Part shown: positions 39,515 through 47,654 of the stretch, one piece after another
How the letters are laid out: every line of letters starts with the position of its first letter
Position numbering within the stretch: the stretch's first letter is position 1
Assembly (NCBI GenBank): GCA_016713725.1
Contig: JADJOO010000005.1
Span: forward strand, 124,001-188,000
DNA: 64,000 nt
Reading direction: 5' to 3'
From: Pseudomonadota bacterium
GTDB taxonomy: Bacteria > Pseudomonadota > Gammaproteobacteria > Steroidobacterales > Steroidobacteraceae
The notes under the pieces: generated by a model
Database searches by the model: none
Told to the model about the DNA's origin: nothing
What the model saw: only the letters and a program-made list of their open reading frames with translations
Translations under genes and position numbers: made by a program

Positions 39515-39897
39515 AATGCGCCTCCCATCACACTTCGCCGGCTGGCTGGCATGGCGATTTAGCCGTTTATACAACGTTTCGACGCTGCAACCCAATACGT
39601 CCGCGTCGTGTCGTTACGACTCAGTCGCGCGTTCGATGTTGGGAATTGCATGGCGCAAGTCTACGTCGCCGCGTACGGCGTTCGGTCGCAATGGTCACGC
39701 GAATTCCTGTAGGTGGTGTCCTACAAGGGCGACGTCGCGCCCGGGCCTTTGCTCGCTCTTTTCCCCGGTGAGTCCGCGCATTGCCGCCCGCGCCGGACGC
39801 GTCCTACAGGATTTCCGGACATGCTCGGAAGTGACGTGCAGCCACACCACGGTACCGTCGAAGCCGTCAATCATCACGCAGCGCCAGGAGCCACGCC
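39515..39897. promoter_or_regulatory. Divergent regulatory region with CCTACA-type inverted repeat
   Basis: No gene in 383 bp. At 39706-39728 CCTGTAGG and CCTACAAGG form an inverted repeat across six bases; CCTACAGG recurs at 39803-39810, and CCTACA also occurs at 36093 upstream of the other stress genes. This may be the operator of the local regulator. A TATAAA at about 39571 on the minus strand could be the -10 box of the response-regulator operon. Confidence 0.4.
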
Positions 39898-40317
39898 ATG
39901 AGCATCAGCGAAGTCATGACACGCGAAGTCAGGGTCGCCTCGCCGGAGGACACCCTCCAGAACGTTGCTGGCGTCATGGAGGATGAGGACTTCGGCAGCC
40001 TGCCGGTCGCCGAGAACGACCGGCTGGTCGGCATGCTGACGGACCGCGACATTGCGATTCGCGCCGTCGCGCGCGGTCTGCGGCCCCAGGACAGCAAGGT
40101 GCGCGAAATCATGTCCATGGATGTCCAGTATGTTTACATCGACGATTCGGTACAGGACGTGGCGCGAATCATGGGCGATCTCCACGTCCGGCGCCTGCCG
40201 GTCCTGGACCGCGAAAGGCGGCTCGTCGGCATCGTGTCACTGGGTGACCTGGCGCGCTCGAAGCCGACAAGCGCTGGCGATGCGCTGCAGTCGATTGCAG
40301 ACGCACCGTCAGATTAG
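39898..40317 (+). CDS. Tandem CBS-domain protein
   Basis: A 139-residue protein made of two CBS repeats: MSISEVMTREVRVASPEDT...VGMLTDRDIAIR (first) and VREIMSMDV...RRLPVLDRERRLVGIVSLGDLAR (second). CBS pairs bind adenine nucleotides and act as energy sensors. There is no attached effector domain, so its target is unknown. It lies downstream of the CCTACA-type repeats. Confidence 0.9.
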   Translation: MSISEVMTREVRVASPEDTLQNVAGVMEDEDFGSLPVAENDRLVGMLTDRDIAIRAVARGLRPQDSKVREIMSMDVQYVYIDDSVQDVARIMGDLHVRRLPVLDRERRLVGIVSLGDLARSKPTSAGDALQSIADAPSD

Positions 40318-40447
40318 AACGGCACCGCGCAGTCACTCGCCTGGAAATGAAACCTGCCCGCGACCTGCCACCGGAAGCAGACCGGCCAGACGTCGAGAGA
40401 TGGCTGCTGCCGGAAAGCAATGATTGGCCTGACAGGAGAAAATACCC

Positions 40448-40996
40448 ATGAAGACTCAAGTGCTCAAACTGACCGCGATTCTCGGGATGCTGGCGCTTGC
40501 CAGCGCCTGTTCCTCCACTCGCACGCAGCAGTCCGCCGGCGAGGTCATCGACGACAGTGTGCTCACCAGCAAGGTGAAGGTGGCTTTGATCGACGATCCG
40601 ACCACGAAAGCTGGCCAGATCAACGTCGAGACATTCCGGGGTGTCGTGCAACTCGGCGGCTTCGTCGACAACGCCCAGCAGAAAGAACAGGCCACGAAGG
40701 TGGCCCGCTCCGTGACGGGAGTGCAGGAGGTCCGCAACGACCTTCGTATCAGCACTCCGCAGTCGACGGTTGAACAAGTCGTCGACGACGGTGCGATCAC
40801 CGCTTCGGTCAAGGCGAAGCTGATCGAGGACTCATCGACCAAGGCGCACCAGATCAACGTGGAGACGCAGAAAGGAGTGGTACAGCTCGCCGGGTTCGTC
40901 AATACGACGTCAGTGAAGGCCCGCGCCGGTGAACTGGCGAACTCCGTCGACGGCGTCGCACAGGTGCGCAACGATCTCGAGATCCGGCAGCAGTGA
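40448..40996 (+). CDS. BON-domain lipoprotein
   Basis: A 182-residue OsmY-like protein. The signal with lipobox-like ALASAC (about 16-21) is followed by two BON domains, VKVALIDDPTTKAGQINVET and VKAKLIEDSSTKAHQINVET, each ending in a GVVQL..GFV beta motif. BON domains are thought to bind membranes or hydrophobic ligands, and such proteins are osmotically or stress induced. AGGAG lies before the ATG. Confidence 0.9.
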   Translation: MKTQVLKLTAILGMLALASACSSTRTQQSAGEVIDDSVLTSKVKVALIDDPTTKAGQINVETFRGVVQLGGFVDNAQQKEQATKVARSVTGVQEVRNDLRISTPQSTVEQVVDDGAITASVKAKLIEDSSTKAHQINVETQKGVVQLAGFVNTTSVKARAGELANSVDGVAQVRNDLEIRQQ

Positions 40997-41121
40997 CACT
41001 CCCGCAATGGCCGCGGGCGGTGCGCCGCCCGCGGTTGGGCGTTGCGGACCGGCGCGCGCACGAACTCCGTGATCAAGCTGCTCAGGCAGTTCGGCTTCGG
41101 AAGGCGCATAGGAGAACCCAC

Positions 41122-41907
41122 ATGACACCTGATTCCTTTCGTTTGCAGAACCAAGTGCTGGCGGCGATTCCGGCCGCGGAGTGGCAGCTGATCGAACCGC
41201 ACATGGAGTGGGTCGAGTTGCCGCTAGGTGCGATGCTTTACGACGCCGGCACCGTGCTCCAGCACGTCTATTTCCCCGGGACTGCGATCGTCTCGCTGGT
41301 CTCGTCGATGAAGGACGGGGCATCGGCCGAGGTGGCAGTGGTCGGCAACGAGGGTGTCGTCGGGGTCTGCGCGTTCATGGGCGGCGGGCGCGCCCTGAGC
41401 GGTGCCGTCGTGCAAAGCGCGGGCCAGGCATTGCGGATGACCGCGGAGTCGATCGCATGCCATGCCTGGCAGTCGGAGTCGGTCATGCAGCAGCTGCTCC
41501 GCTATACCCAGGCGCTGTTTGCACACATGGCCCAGACGTCGGCCTGCAACCGGCACCATGCGGTGGACCAGAAACTGTGCCGCTGGCTCCTGCTCAATCT
41601 CGACCGGCGGGATGGCAACGTGATGCTCGTGACCCAGGAGCAGATCGCCGATATGCTGGGCGTGCGGCGGGAAAGCGTGACCGCCAGCGCGTTGAAGCTG
41701 CAGAAAGCAGGCGTGATCCAGTATCGCCGGGGGCGCCTGTCCGTCCTGGATCGAACTGGACTCGAAGCGCGCAGTTGCGAGTGCTATTCGGTTGTCCGGG
41801 CGGTCTACGATCGAACGTGCGCCGGCTCCGCCACGCAATGGCACGGCTGGGGGCCCGCGCGCCGCTTCCGATCAAGTGGGGTCGGGCTATTGGCCGCTAC
41901 TGCCTGA
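41122..41907 (+). CDS. Crp/Fnr-family transcription regulator
   Basis: A 261-residue protein. The cyclic-nucleotide-binding-like sensor has GAMLYDAGTVLQHVYFPGTAIVSL and the C-terminal winged helix-turn-helix has TQEQIADMLGVRRESVTASALKLQKAGVIQYRRG. There is no Fnr-type N-terminal Cys cluster, so it is not an obvious oxygen sensor. AGGAGA precedes the ATG at 41122. The last 30 residues, after CECYSVVRAVYDR, are unlike relatives and could reflect a 3' indel. Confidence 0.88.
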   Translation: MTPDSFRLQNQVLAAIPAAEWQLIEPHMEWVELPLGAMLYDAGTVLQHVYFPGTAIVSLVSSMKDGASAEVAVVGNEGVVGVCAFMGGGRALSGAVVQSAGQALRMTAESIACHAWQSESVMQQLLRYTQALFAHMAQTSACNRHHAVDQKLCRWLLLNLDRRDGNVMLVTQEQIADMLGVRRESVTASALKLQKAGVIQYRRGRLSVLDRTGLEARSCECYSVVRAVYDRTCAGSATQWHGWGPARRFRSSGVGLLAATA

Positions 41908-41936
41908 ACGGAGGTGGCCGAGGGCGGTGCTCGCAT

Positions 41937-43160
41937 TCAGTCGAGCAAGTGCTCGGTGAAGCCGCCGCGCATGCAGTGATTGGAGGCTGCCGCCGAGCCA
42001 TAGCCACCTGCGTTCAGCAGCGCGACGAAGTCTTCTTCCTGCAACTGCGGCAACAGGACGTCCTCGGCGAGCACGTCGATGGCTTCGTTGATGTTGCCGG
42101 TCACCGTGTACGTCTCGCATGCCTCGCCGACGGCGCGCAAGGCCAGCGGCGCGATGATGAACGGCGTCTGGTAGTACGCCCAGAGGTTCTGCAGGTTGAG
42201 CCCGGCGTCGACGCCGGCGAAGTTCACGCCGCCCTTGTTCTCGACCGTGTTGACCTCGCAGAGCAGCGCGCCGGCGTCCTTCATCAGGTAGTCGCCGGGC
42301 TCGAGGTGGACCTTGAGGTTACGGCTGCGGGTCGCCCGCGCAATCAGCGCGGCCCAGCGGCCGAGGTCGAGCGGCGGATGTTCCGGAGTGATCGGCGCGC
42401 CCATGCCGCCGCCGACATCGAGCGTGTCGATGTCGGGGCAACGGTCGACGAACCACGCGGCATTGGCGAGCGCTTCCTCGAACTGCGGCAGGTCGCGCGT
42501 CAGGTAGCCGTAGCCGAAGTGGAAGTGGATCTGCGTGACCTTCATCCGAAAGCGCGCGGCGAGTTCCAGCGCCTCGTCGAAGCGGTCGCGGTAGATGCCG
42601 AACTTGCTCGGGCGGACCCCTGCGTAGTGCAGTCGGTCGTTGTAGCCGGCGCCGACGCGCGGGTTGACGCGGATGCCGATCGAGCGCCCGGGACAACGCT
42701 CGCCGAGCCGACGGATGGTCGACAGCGCGTCGCAATTGACGTGGACCTCGGGGTGTCGCGCCAAGGTATCGAGGTCGGAGTTGGAGACGGCATGCCCGGT
42801 GAACGAAATGTCAGCCGCATCGAATCCGAGCTCCATCGCGTACTGCAGTTCGGCCGGCGAGCAGACGTCGATGCCGCACAGCCCCCACTCATGCATCGCC
42901 TGCAACAGCGGGCGGAACCGGTTGGCCTTTATCGCGTAGAAGACGCGGTGCGGCACGCCCTCTGCTGCAAGCGCGACCTGGAGTCGACCGAGGTTCGCGC
43001 GCACGCGCGCGGCGCTGTAGACGAAGGCCGGCGTGCCAGTCCGCGCAGCCAGCGCTCGCAGGTCGCGGCCAGCGAAATGCAGCCGTCCCGCGCGGTACTG
43101 GAGGTCGTCGCGCTGCCACCACGCGGGATCGAAGTTTCGCGGGGCTCGGTCGTCATCCAT
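41937..43160 (-). CDS. PLP-dependent decarboxylase, LysA-like, with Cys-to-Asn change
   Basis: A 407-residue fold-III (Orn/DAP/Arg decarboxylase 2) protein. PLP Lys is K78 in FYAIKANRF; the barrel has HFHFGYGYLTRDL, the phosphate loop DVGGGMGAP and LEPGDYLMKDAG. In diaminopimelate decarboxylase the second-subunit motif is PICETGD; here it is NINEAID (356-362), with Asn358 at the catalytic Cys position, so it may not be LysA. Substrate unknown. It starts 5 bp after the JmjC stop, so they form an operon. Confidence 0.82.
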   Translation of the reverse strand: MDDDRAPRNFDPAWWQRDDLQYRAGRLHFAGRDLRALAARTGTPAFVYSAARVRANLGRLQVALAAEGVPHRVFYAIKANRFRPLLQAMHEWGLCGIDVCSPAELQYAMELGFDAADISFTGHAVSNSDLDTLARHPEVHVNCDALSTIRRLGERCPGRSIGIRVNPRVGAGYNDRLHYAGVRPSKFGIYRDRFDEALELAARFRMKVTQIHFHFGYGYLTRDLPQFEEALANAAWFVDRCPDIDTLDVGGGMGAPITPEHPPLDLGRWAALIARATRSRNLKVHLEPGDYLMKDAGALLCEVNTVENKGGVNFAGVDAGLNLQNLWAYYQTPFIIAPLALRAVGEACETYTVTGNINEAIDVLAEDVLLPQLQEEDFVALLNAGGYGSAAASNHCMRGGFTEHLLD

Positions 43161-43165
43161 TGCAG

Positions 43166-44344
43166 CTACTGCTGCATCTCGGTTTCGACGATGATGCCGG
43201 CCCTGGCGAGCAAATCCAGGTCGCGGCGCAGTTCCACCCGGTTGACGCTCGGCTGGCGCGCGGCCGCGTCGTCCAGCGAGAAAAGGCGCTGCCGCAGAAT
43301 CCACTCGACGGTCGGATAGGTTGCGCCCAGTGCGATCTCGCCGCCGTCGAAGACGACGGCGAAGCCATGATCGCGACGCAGCACCTTGGCCCGGCGTGCG
43401 ACGGAATACCAGGACGGACGCGCTTGTGCCGGTAGCTCGTAGTTTGCCGGCGCGCGGGCCAGGTCGCGCTGGTGGTTGAGCACGTCGATGGCAAAAGCGG
43501 ACGACGTAATCACGGCCTTGAGCCGGTCTGCCAGCGTGCCCAGCCGTTCACGCAGTTCCGCCTCCTTGCGCGCATCCGGCAGATAGGCGCGGAACGCGGG
43601 TTCCGGTGTCACCGCGCTCTCCAGCAGCTTGAACAGTGACAGCCCGGTCGCCGGCGAAACCCCGAAGGTCACGTGCAGCGAAGCCTGCGAGCCTGTCAGC
43701 GCGTCGTGATACTGCCCGCGCGGCAGGTAGAGAATGTCGCCCGGCTGCATGGTCACTTCAAACAGCAGGCGGCCGCGGGATTCGGACAGCCATTTCTCGA
43801 TTTCGTCGCCCGGCGGCAGCGGCAGGACCGGCGCATCCGCCCGTGACTCGTACACGCGCCAGACTTTTTCGCCTTCCGCCTGCACGGCGAAAACATCGTG
43901 CAGGTCAAAGTGGGTCTGGAATGCCTGCACGCCCTTGAACGAGCAGTAGACGTTGGCAGCCACGCGCGCGGCGAATTCGCGCTCGAGCATGTGGGCGACC
44001 GCACCCACTTCCGGGCAAACGCGGTGCACGTGATTGGCGACGAGGCTGGCCCCAAGTCCCATCAGCGCCTTGACTTTGGCAGGATTGACGGGCGCACTCG
44101 TGCCCGCACGCAGGTCGCTCGTGTCGCAGTAGTTCTCCCGCAGCGCTGCGCGGCTCTTGAAGTAGACCTTCAGCGTGTCCTCGTTCCAATACGGCGTGAT
44201 GGCCAGCACTTCATTGAAGCGCGACCACGGCAAAAGGCCAGGACGGCTGTCGCCAGTGGAACGAATGTGCAGCGGACGCTTGCCGAAATACCCGGTGCAG
44301 AAGCTGGCCGCATCGAAAGGCGCGATGAAATCTGAAAATTCCAT
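43166..44344 (-). CDS. JmjC-type cupin (Cupin_4) Fe(II)/2-oxoglutarate oxygenase
   Basis: A 392-residue protein of the Cupin_4/JmjC group, which includes ribosomal-protein hydroxylases. The Fe(II) triad is complete: His145 and Asp147 in QTHFDLHD, and His213 in GQYHDALTG. The N-terminal FIAPFDAASFCTGYFGKRPLHI is the usual substrate-entry region, and a helical C-terminal part follows. The substrate may be a protein, peptide or small molecule. It is divergent from the sulfotransferase gene by 38 bp and co-directional with the decarboxylase. Confidence 0.82.
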   Translation of the reverse strand: MEFSDFIAPFDAASFCTGYFGKRPLHIRSTGDSRPGLLPWSRFNEVLAITPYWNEDTLKVYFKSRAALRENYCDTSDLRAGTSAPVNPAKVKALMGLGASLVANHVHRVCPEVGAVAHMLEREFAARVAANVYCSFKGVQAFQTHFDLHDVFAVQAEGEKVWRVYESRADAPVLPLPPGDEIEKWLSESRGRLLFEVTMQPGDILYLPRGQYHDALTGSQASLHVTFGVSPATGLSLFKLLESAVTPEPAFRAYLPDARKEAELRERLGTLADRLKAVITSSAFAIDVLNHQRDLARAPANYELPAQARPSWYSVARRAKVLRRDHGFAVVFDGGEIALGATYPTVEWILRQRLFSLDDAAARQPSVNRVELRRDLDLLARAGIIVETEMQQ

Positions 44345-44382
44345 GACGAATAGACGTTAGCATTGGCCGTCCGTTGCTGTCC

Positions 44383-45378
44383 ATGAACTGCGAGCGCCAC
44401 CAGATGCCTGAAAAAAAAGGGAACTCGCTGCCGGCGCGCGCGGTCCTGCGCCCCGACGGCCTGTACCTTGCGCTGCGCGACATCGGCCCCGGGGAACTCC
44501 GCGATGCCTTCATGCAGGAAACCATCGTGCGGGTCCCTGCAGCGGAATCGTTCGTCCAGGTCGCCCGGGAAGACATCGGCAAAGTCGCCCCTGCCACCGC
44601 ACCGGCCGGCCTCATATTTCACGTCGCACGTTGCGGGTCGACGTTGATCTCGCAATTGCTCAAAACGCACGACAACCTCGTCGTGTATGCGGAGCCGTTG
44701 CCGTTCAACGAGCTGCTGTTGCCACCCCACAAGTGGCCGCGTCAAGAACTGGCGGCGGCACTGCGGTCTCTTGGCGACGCCTTCGCCCGCCATGCACGCA
44801 AGCCCTATGTCCTGAAATTCAGCAGCTGGAATACGTTGTTCTGCGACTTGTTGGCAGAGGCGTTTCCGGATTCGCGCTGGGTCCTCAGCGTGCGCGATCC
44901 GGTCGAAGTGGGCGTGTCGCTGCTGAGCCGACCGGCCGGGTGGATGCGTGACGTGGATGGGCCTGGCAGGGGTCTCCGGAGTTACGTCGATGCGGGGGGC
45001 GCGGCACAATCGCCGGAAGAATTCGTCGCGCGGCTGTACGGAGCTTTCTGCGATGCCGCGGGTCGTCTCGATCCCGGGCGAGGCCGGCTGGTGCGCTACG
45101 AGACGCTGCCCGCGGCAGTCTGGGAAATCGTGGCTCCGCATTTCTCGCAGTCGGTTGATGGTCACCAGCGAGAGCGCATGGCGCAGGCCGCGCGGGTCAA
45201 TGCGAAAGCGCCGGTCGGCAAGGTTGCGGAGTTTTCCAGCGATGCTGCGACGAAGCAGGCGGCTGCATCGCCCGCGCTGCGACAGGCGGTCGAATCATTC
45301 GCTCGCCCGCCACTGCAACGCCTGGAAAAACTTCACGCACAACCGGGAACAGTCCGCAGCAGTCACCTGGCCGACTGA
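44383..45378 (+). CDS. Sulfotransferase-fold protein (PAPS-type P-loop)
   Basis: A 331-residue protein. GLIFHVARCGSTLISQLL is the 5'-phosphosulfate loop; PYVLKFSSWNT and WVLSVRDPVEVGVSLLSRP supply the 3'-phosphate site. The first about 75 residues form an N-terminal domain not seen in simple sulfotransferases. It is divergent from the JmjC gene (38 bp), suggesting a shared control region and pathway. An upstream TTG at 44374 and an ATG at 44404 are alternative starts. Confidence 0.8.
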   Translation: MNCERHQMPEKKGNSLPARAVLRPDGLYLALRDIGPGELRDAFMQETIVRVPAAESFVQVAREDIGKVAPATAPAGLIFHVARCGSTLISQLLKTHDNLVVYAEPLPFNELLLPPHKWPRQELAAALRSLGDAFARHARKPYVLKFSSWNTLFCDLLAEAFPDSRWVLSVRDPVEVGVSLLSRPAGWMRDVDGPGRGLRSYVDAGGAAQSPEEFVARLYGAFCDAAGRLDPGRGRLVRYETLPAAVWEIVAPHFSQSVDGHQRERMAQAARVNAKAPVGKVAEFSSDAATKQAAASPALRQAVESFARPPLQRLEKLHAQPGTVRSSHLAD

Positions 45379-45384
45379 CGACGG

Positions 45385-46005
45385 CTAGAACCCCAGCAAC
45401 CCCTTCAGCTTCTTGCCCTGTTCGACGGCTTTCTGCACGGTCGCCGGATCATCCTCCTGCTTCGCGGCGTCGGGCACCTGCGCAGGCTGCGCGGCGGCCG
45501 GGGCAGGCTCAGGCGAAGTCGAGGCGGACACGACCGGAGTCGCGTCGGCCGCGGGGGTCGGCGACGTCACTGATGCTGAGGTCGCCGCTGCCGCTGGTTG
45601 CTTCGCGGTGGGCGGCGCGACCTTGACGTAGTACTCGATCATGGTGACGTCGGATATGACGACCCTGCTTTGCGCGTCGACGACCGAGTCCAGGTCGGCC
45701 CTGACGTAGACCGCCGGGTCCGGCTTGCCCGGGCCGCTGAGGTGGGCTTTTACGTTGTCGATGGGGTCGCGGGTATAGAAGCAGTACACCATCGTCTGGG
45801 GCTGCCGCTCTGCGCTCTTCGAGGCAGAGCACACCACGTCGAGCTTGGCGCCCGGGTACGGCTGGGCAGTCAAGGTCTCCGCGGTCGGTGGATGCTTTGT
45901 GATGCGGGTTCGCATGGCCGCCTCTTCCTCCGCGGTCGCCACATAGTCTGCGGCAGCGAAGGACGGCAGCAGTGCCAGGACACATAAAACGAAAGCGGCT
46001 TTCAT
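45385..46005 (-). CDS. Exported hypothetical protein
   Basis: A 206-residue protein with a clear signal peptide (MKAAFVLCVLALLPSFAAADY), a small globular region with two Cys residues (KLDVVCSASKSAERQPQTMVYCFY), and a Pro/Ala/Thr-rich linker ending in a charged tail. No family recognised. GGGGAG lies upstream of the ATG. It is convergent with the sulfotransferase gene, six bases apart. Confidence 0.65.
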   Translation of the reverse strand: MKAAFVLCVLALLPSFAAADYVATAEEEAAMRTRITKHPPTAETLTAQPYPGAKLDVVCSASKSAERQPQTMVYCFYTRDPIDNVKAHLSGPGKPDPAVYVRADLDSVVDAQSRVVISDVTMIEYYVKVAPPTAKQPAAAATSASVTSPTPAADATPVVSASTSPEPAPAAAQPAQVPDAAKQEDDPATVQKAVEQGKKLKGLLGF

Positions 46006-46161
46006 CGGCGTCTCCCCTCGAGTTGTTATTGGCCGGTGTTGGCCCATCCTAACGCGGTCCTCCCTCAAGACAAGCGGATCCGGCGGTGGCAGGAAGTCGT
46101 CCGCCTTCTCGAAGCGACCCGAGGCGGGATTTCCTCGCGCGGAGTCCGGCATACTCGCCGC

Positions 46162-46584
46162 ATGCAACTCGCCTGGCTCTCCCTCGCGATCGTCGCCACG
46201 GTCGCGTACCACATCATCCTCAAGCTGACGCCGGCCGGCGCGAATCCGTTGCTGTCGCTGATGCTGACCTACGGTGCCGTCACGGTCCTGTTCGCAGGCG
46301 TGCTCGTGCTAGCCCCCGGCGAGTTCGCGTGGCGCGAGGAAATGCGCCAGCTCAACTGGACCGCGATTGCACTGGCGCTGGCGATCATCGGGCTCGACCT
46401 CGGCTTCATCCTGCTCTACCGCACGGGCTTCGAGGTGAGCCTCGGCGCGCTGGTCACGCAGACCGCGGCCGCCATGCTGCTCGTCGGTATCGGCGTACTC
46501 GTGTTCCGCGAAAAGCTCGACCTCTCGCACGGCGTCGGCATCGTGCTGTGTCTCGCAGGGCTGTGGCTCGTCAACCGGCGCTGA
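46162..46584 (+). CDS. Half-size EamA-like membrane transporter
   Basis: A 140-residue protein with four hydrophobic helices, one EamA unit, so it would have to dimerise like SMR proteins. The last helix pair reads GALVTQTAAAMLLVGIGVLVFREKL and GIVLCLAGLWLVNRR. Substrate unknown. The ATG at 46162 begins at the first helix. Confidence 0.72.
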   Translation: MQLAWLSLAIVATVAYHIILKLTPAGANPLLSLMLTYGAVTVLFAGVLVLAPGEFAWREEMRQLNWTAIALALAIIGLDLGFILLYRTGFEVSLGALVTQTAAAMLLVGIGVLVFREKLDLSHGVGIVLCLAGLWLVNRR

Positions 46585-46617
46585 GCCGACAACTGAACGA
46601 CGCGGCCGGCTGCTCGA

Positions 46618-46833
46618 TCAGCGTTCGTTCGCCGGGTTCCCGAGCCGTGCCCGCTCGTGCGCGTTCTCCTGCCGGATGCGCCGCACCGTCCACCAGACGA
46701 GCGAGCCGACGACCGCGAGCATTGCCAGCATCAGCAGTGCCATCTTCGGACCCGCAAGCCGCCAGGCTTCGCGCAGGCCGAAAATTACGCCAATCGGCGT
46801 CGAGACGAGCAGGATCGGACGGGCGATGCGCAA
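46618..46833 (-). CDS. Small membrane protein, unknown
   Basis: A 71-residue protein with one or two hydrophobic segments (PILLVSTPIGVIFGL and MALLMLAMLAVVGSLVWWTV) and a basic C-terminus. The start is probably TTG at 46833, ten bases after the stop of the upstream gene. No family recognised; coding status is supported by the hydrophobic pattern only. Confidence 0.45.
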   Translation of the reverse strand: MRIARPILLVSTPIGVIFGLREAWRLAGPKMALLMLAMLAVVGSLVWWTVRRIRQENAHERARLGNPANER

Positions 46834-46843
46834 GCGCGGGCTG

Positions 46844-47155
46844 CTACTTGTCCGTCTCGACCCAGCCCGACGCGGGCATGGCATCGAAGAACATCTGGAT
46901 CCGGTGCAGCAGCTTATTGTGGTCGGCCCAGGCAACCTGTTCGTCGAGCCGTTCCATGCGGTCTGCCTTCGTGGGCTCGGTCTCCAGTCCATGCACCAGC
47001 GGCGCCGGCGGCGGAGTCTTGCCGCGCTTCTCGGCCTCTTCCAGCAGCATCAGGTGCAGCCGCTCCCAATAGGGGAGCGTCGGATAGGCGCGACCGCGAA
47101 GCCGGTGGTGCACGAGCAACCGGCGTCCGTTACTACTGGATCTGAATGACGGCAT
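46844..47155 (-). CDS. Small conserved-looking hypothetical protein
   Basis: A 103-residue soluble protein: a basic N-terminus, then YPTLPYWERLHLMLLEEAEKRG and a helical C-terminus HNKLLHRIQMFFDAMPASG. No domain recognised. It lies just upstream of the small membrane protein on the same strand. The ATG at 47155 is favoured because the preceding in-frame sequence is low-complexity. Confidence 0.5.
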   Translation of the reverse strand: MPSFRSSSNGRRLLVHHRLRGRAYPTLPYWERLHLMLLEEAEKRGKTPPPAPLVHGLETEPTKADRMERLDEQVAWADHNKLLHRIQMFFDAMPASGWVETDK

Positions 47156-47276
47156 GGGAATATTCCTGTTCCGCAAGAGTAGCGGCTCGGGGGGCAACTT
47201 CACAGTCGGGGGCGATCCACTGCCGCGGGCATCCGGTATGCTCCGTTGCCGATAACCCCACGGGAGTGGAACGAGC

Positions 47277-47650
47277 ATGACGATAGCCTTCTGGTGCGTG
47301 CTGGTGGCGGGTTTCCTGCCGTACTTCGGCACGCTGACTGCCAAGATCGGCGGCGAGCGCTTCGACAACAGCAATCCCCGCGACTGGCTCGACGCGCAGT
47401 CGGGTTTCCGCAAGCGGGCGAACGCGGCGCAGCACAACAGCTTCGAGGCGTTCCCGTTCTTCGCGGCCGCGGTCATCATCGCCCACGTCGCCGGCGCGCC
47501 GCAGGGACGCATCGACCTGTTCGCAGTCGCGTTCATCCTGGCGCGGCTCTTTTATATTGCGTTCTACGTCGCCGACATGGCGACGCTGCGGTCGCTGGCC
47601 TGGTTTGTCGGCATTGGCAGCGTGGTCGCCCTTTCCTCGCGGTGGCGTGA
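47277..47650 (+). CDS. MAPEG-family membrane protein (one frameshift at 3' end)
   Basis: About 124 residues with four hydrophobic helices and family motifs FWCVLVAGFLPYF, RANAAQHNSFEAFPFFAAAVI and RLFYIAFYVADMATLRSL. MAPEG proteins are glutathione- or lipid-related membrane enzymes. In its own frame the ORF would run on for 300 codons antisense to rarD; a missing T near 47632 (CCCTTTCC) restores the natural end ALFLAVA and the TGA at 47650. Confidence 0.8.
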
Positions 47651-47654
47651 AGAG

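Noticed and set aside
39596..39700. tRNA-like GTTCGAT motif in the gap before the CBS gene
   Set aside because: No acceptor or anticodon stems could be folded around it.
41181..43319. 712-residue plus-strand frame over the Crp and decarboxylase genes
   Set aside because: Runs out of frame through two well-supported genes and has no recognisable domain.
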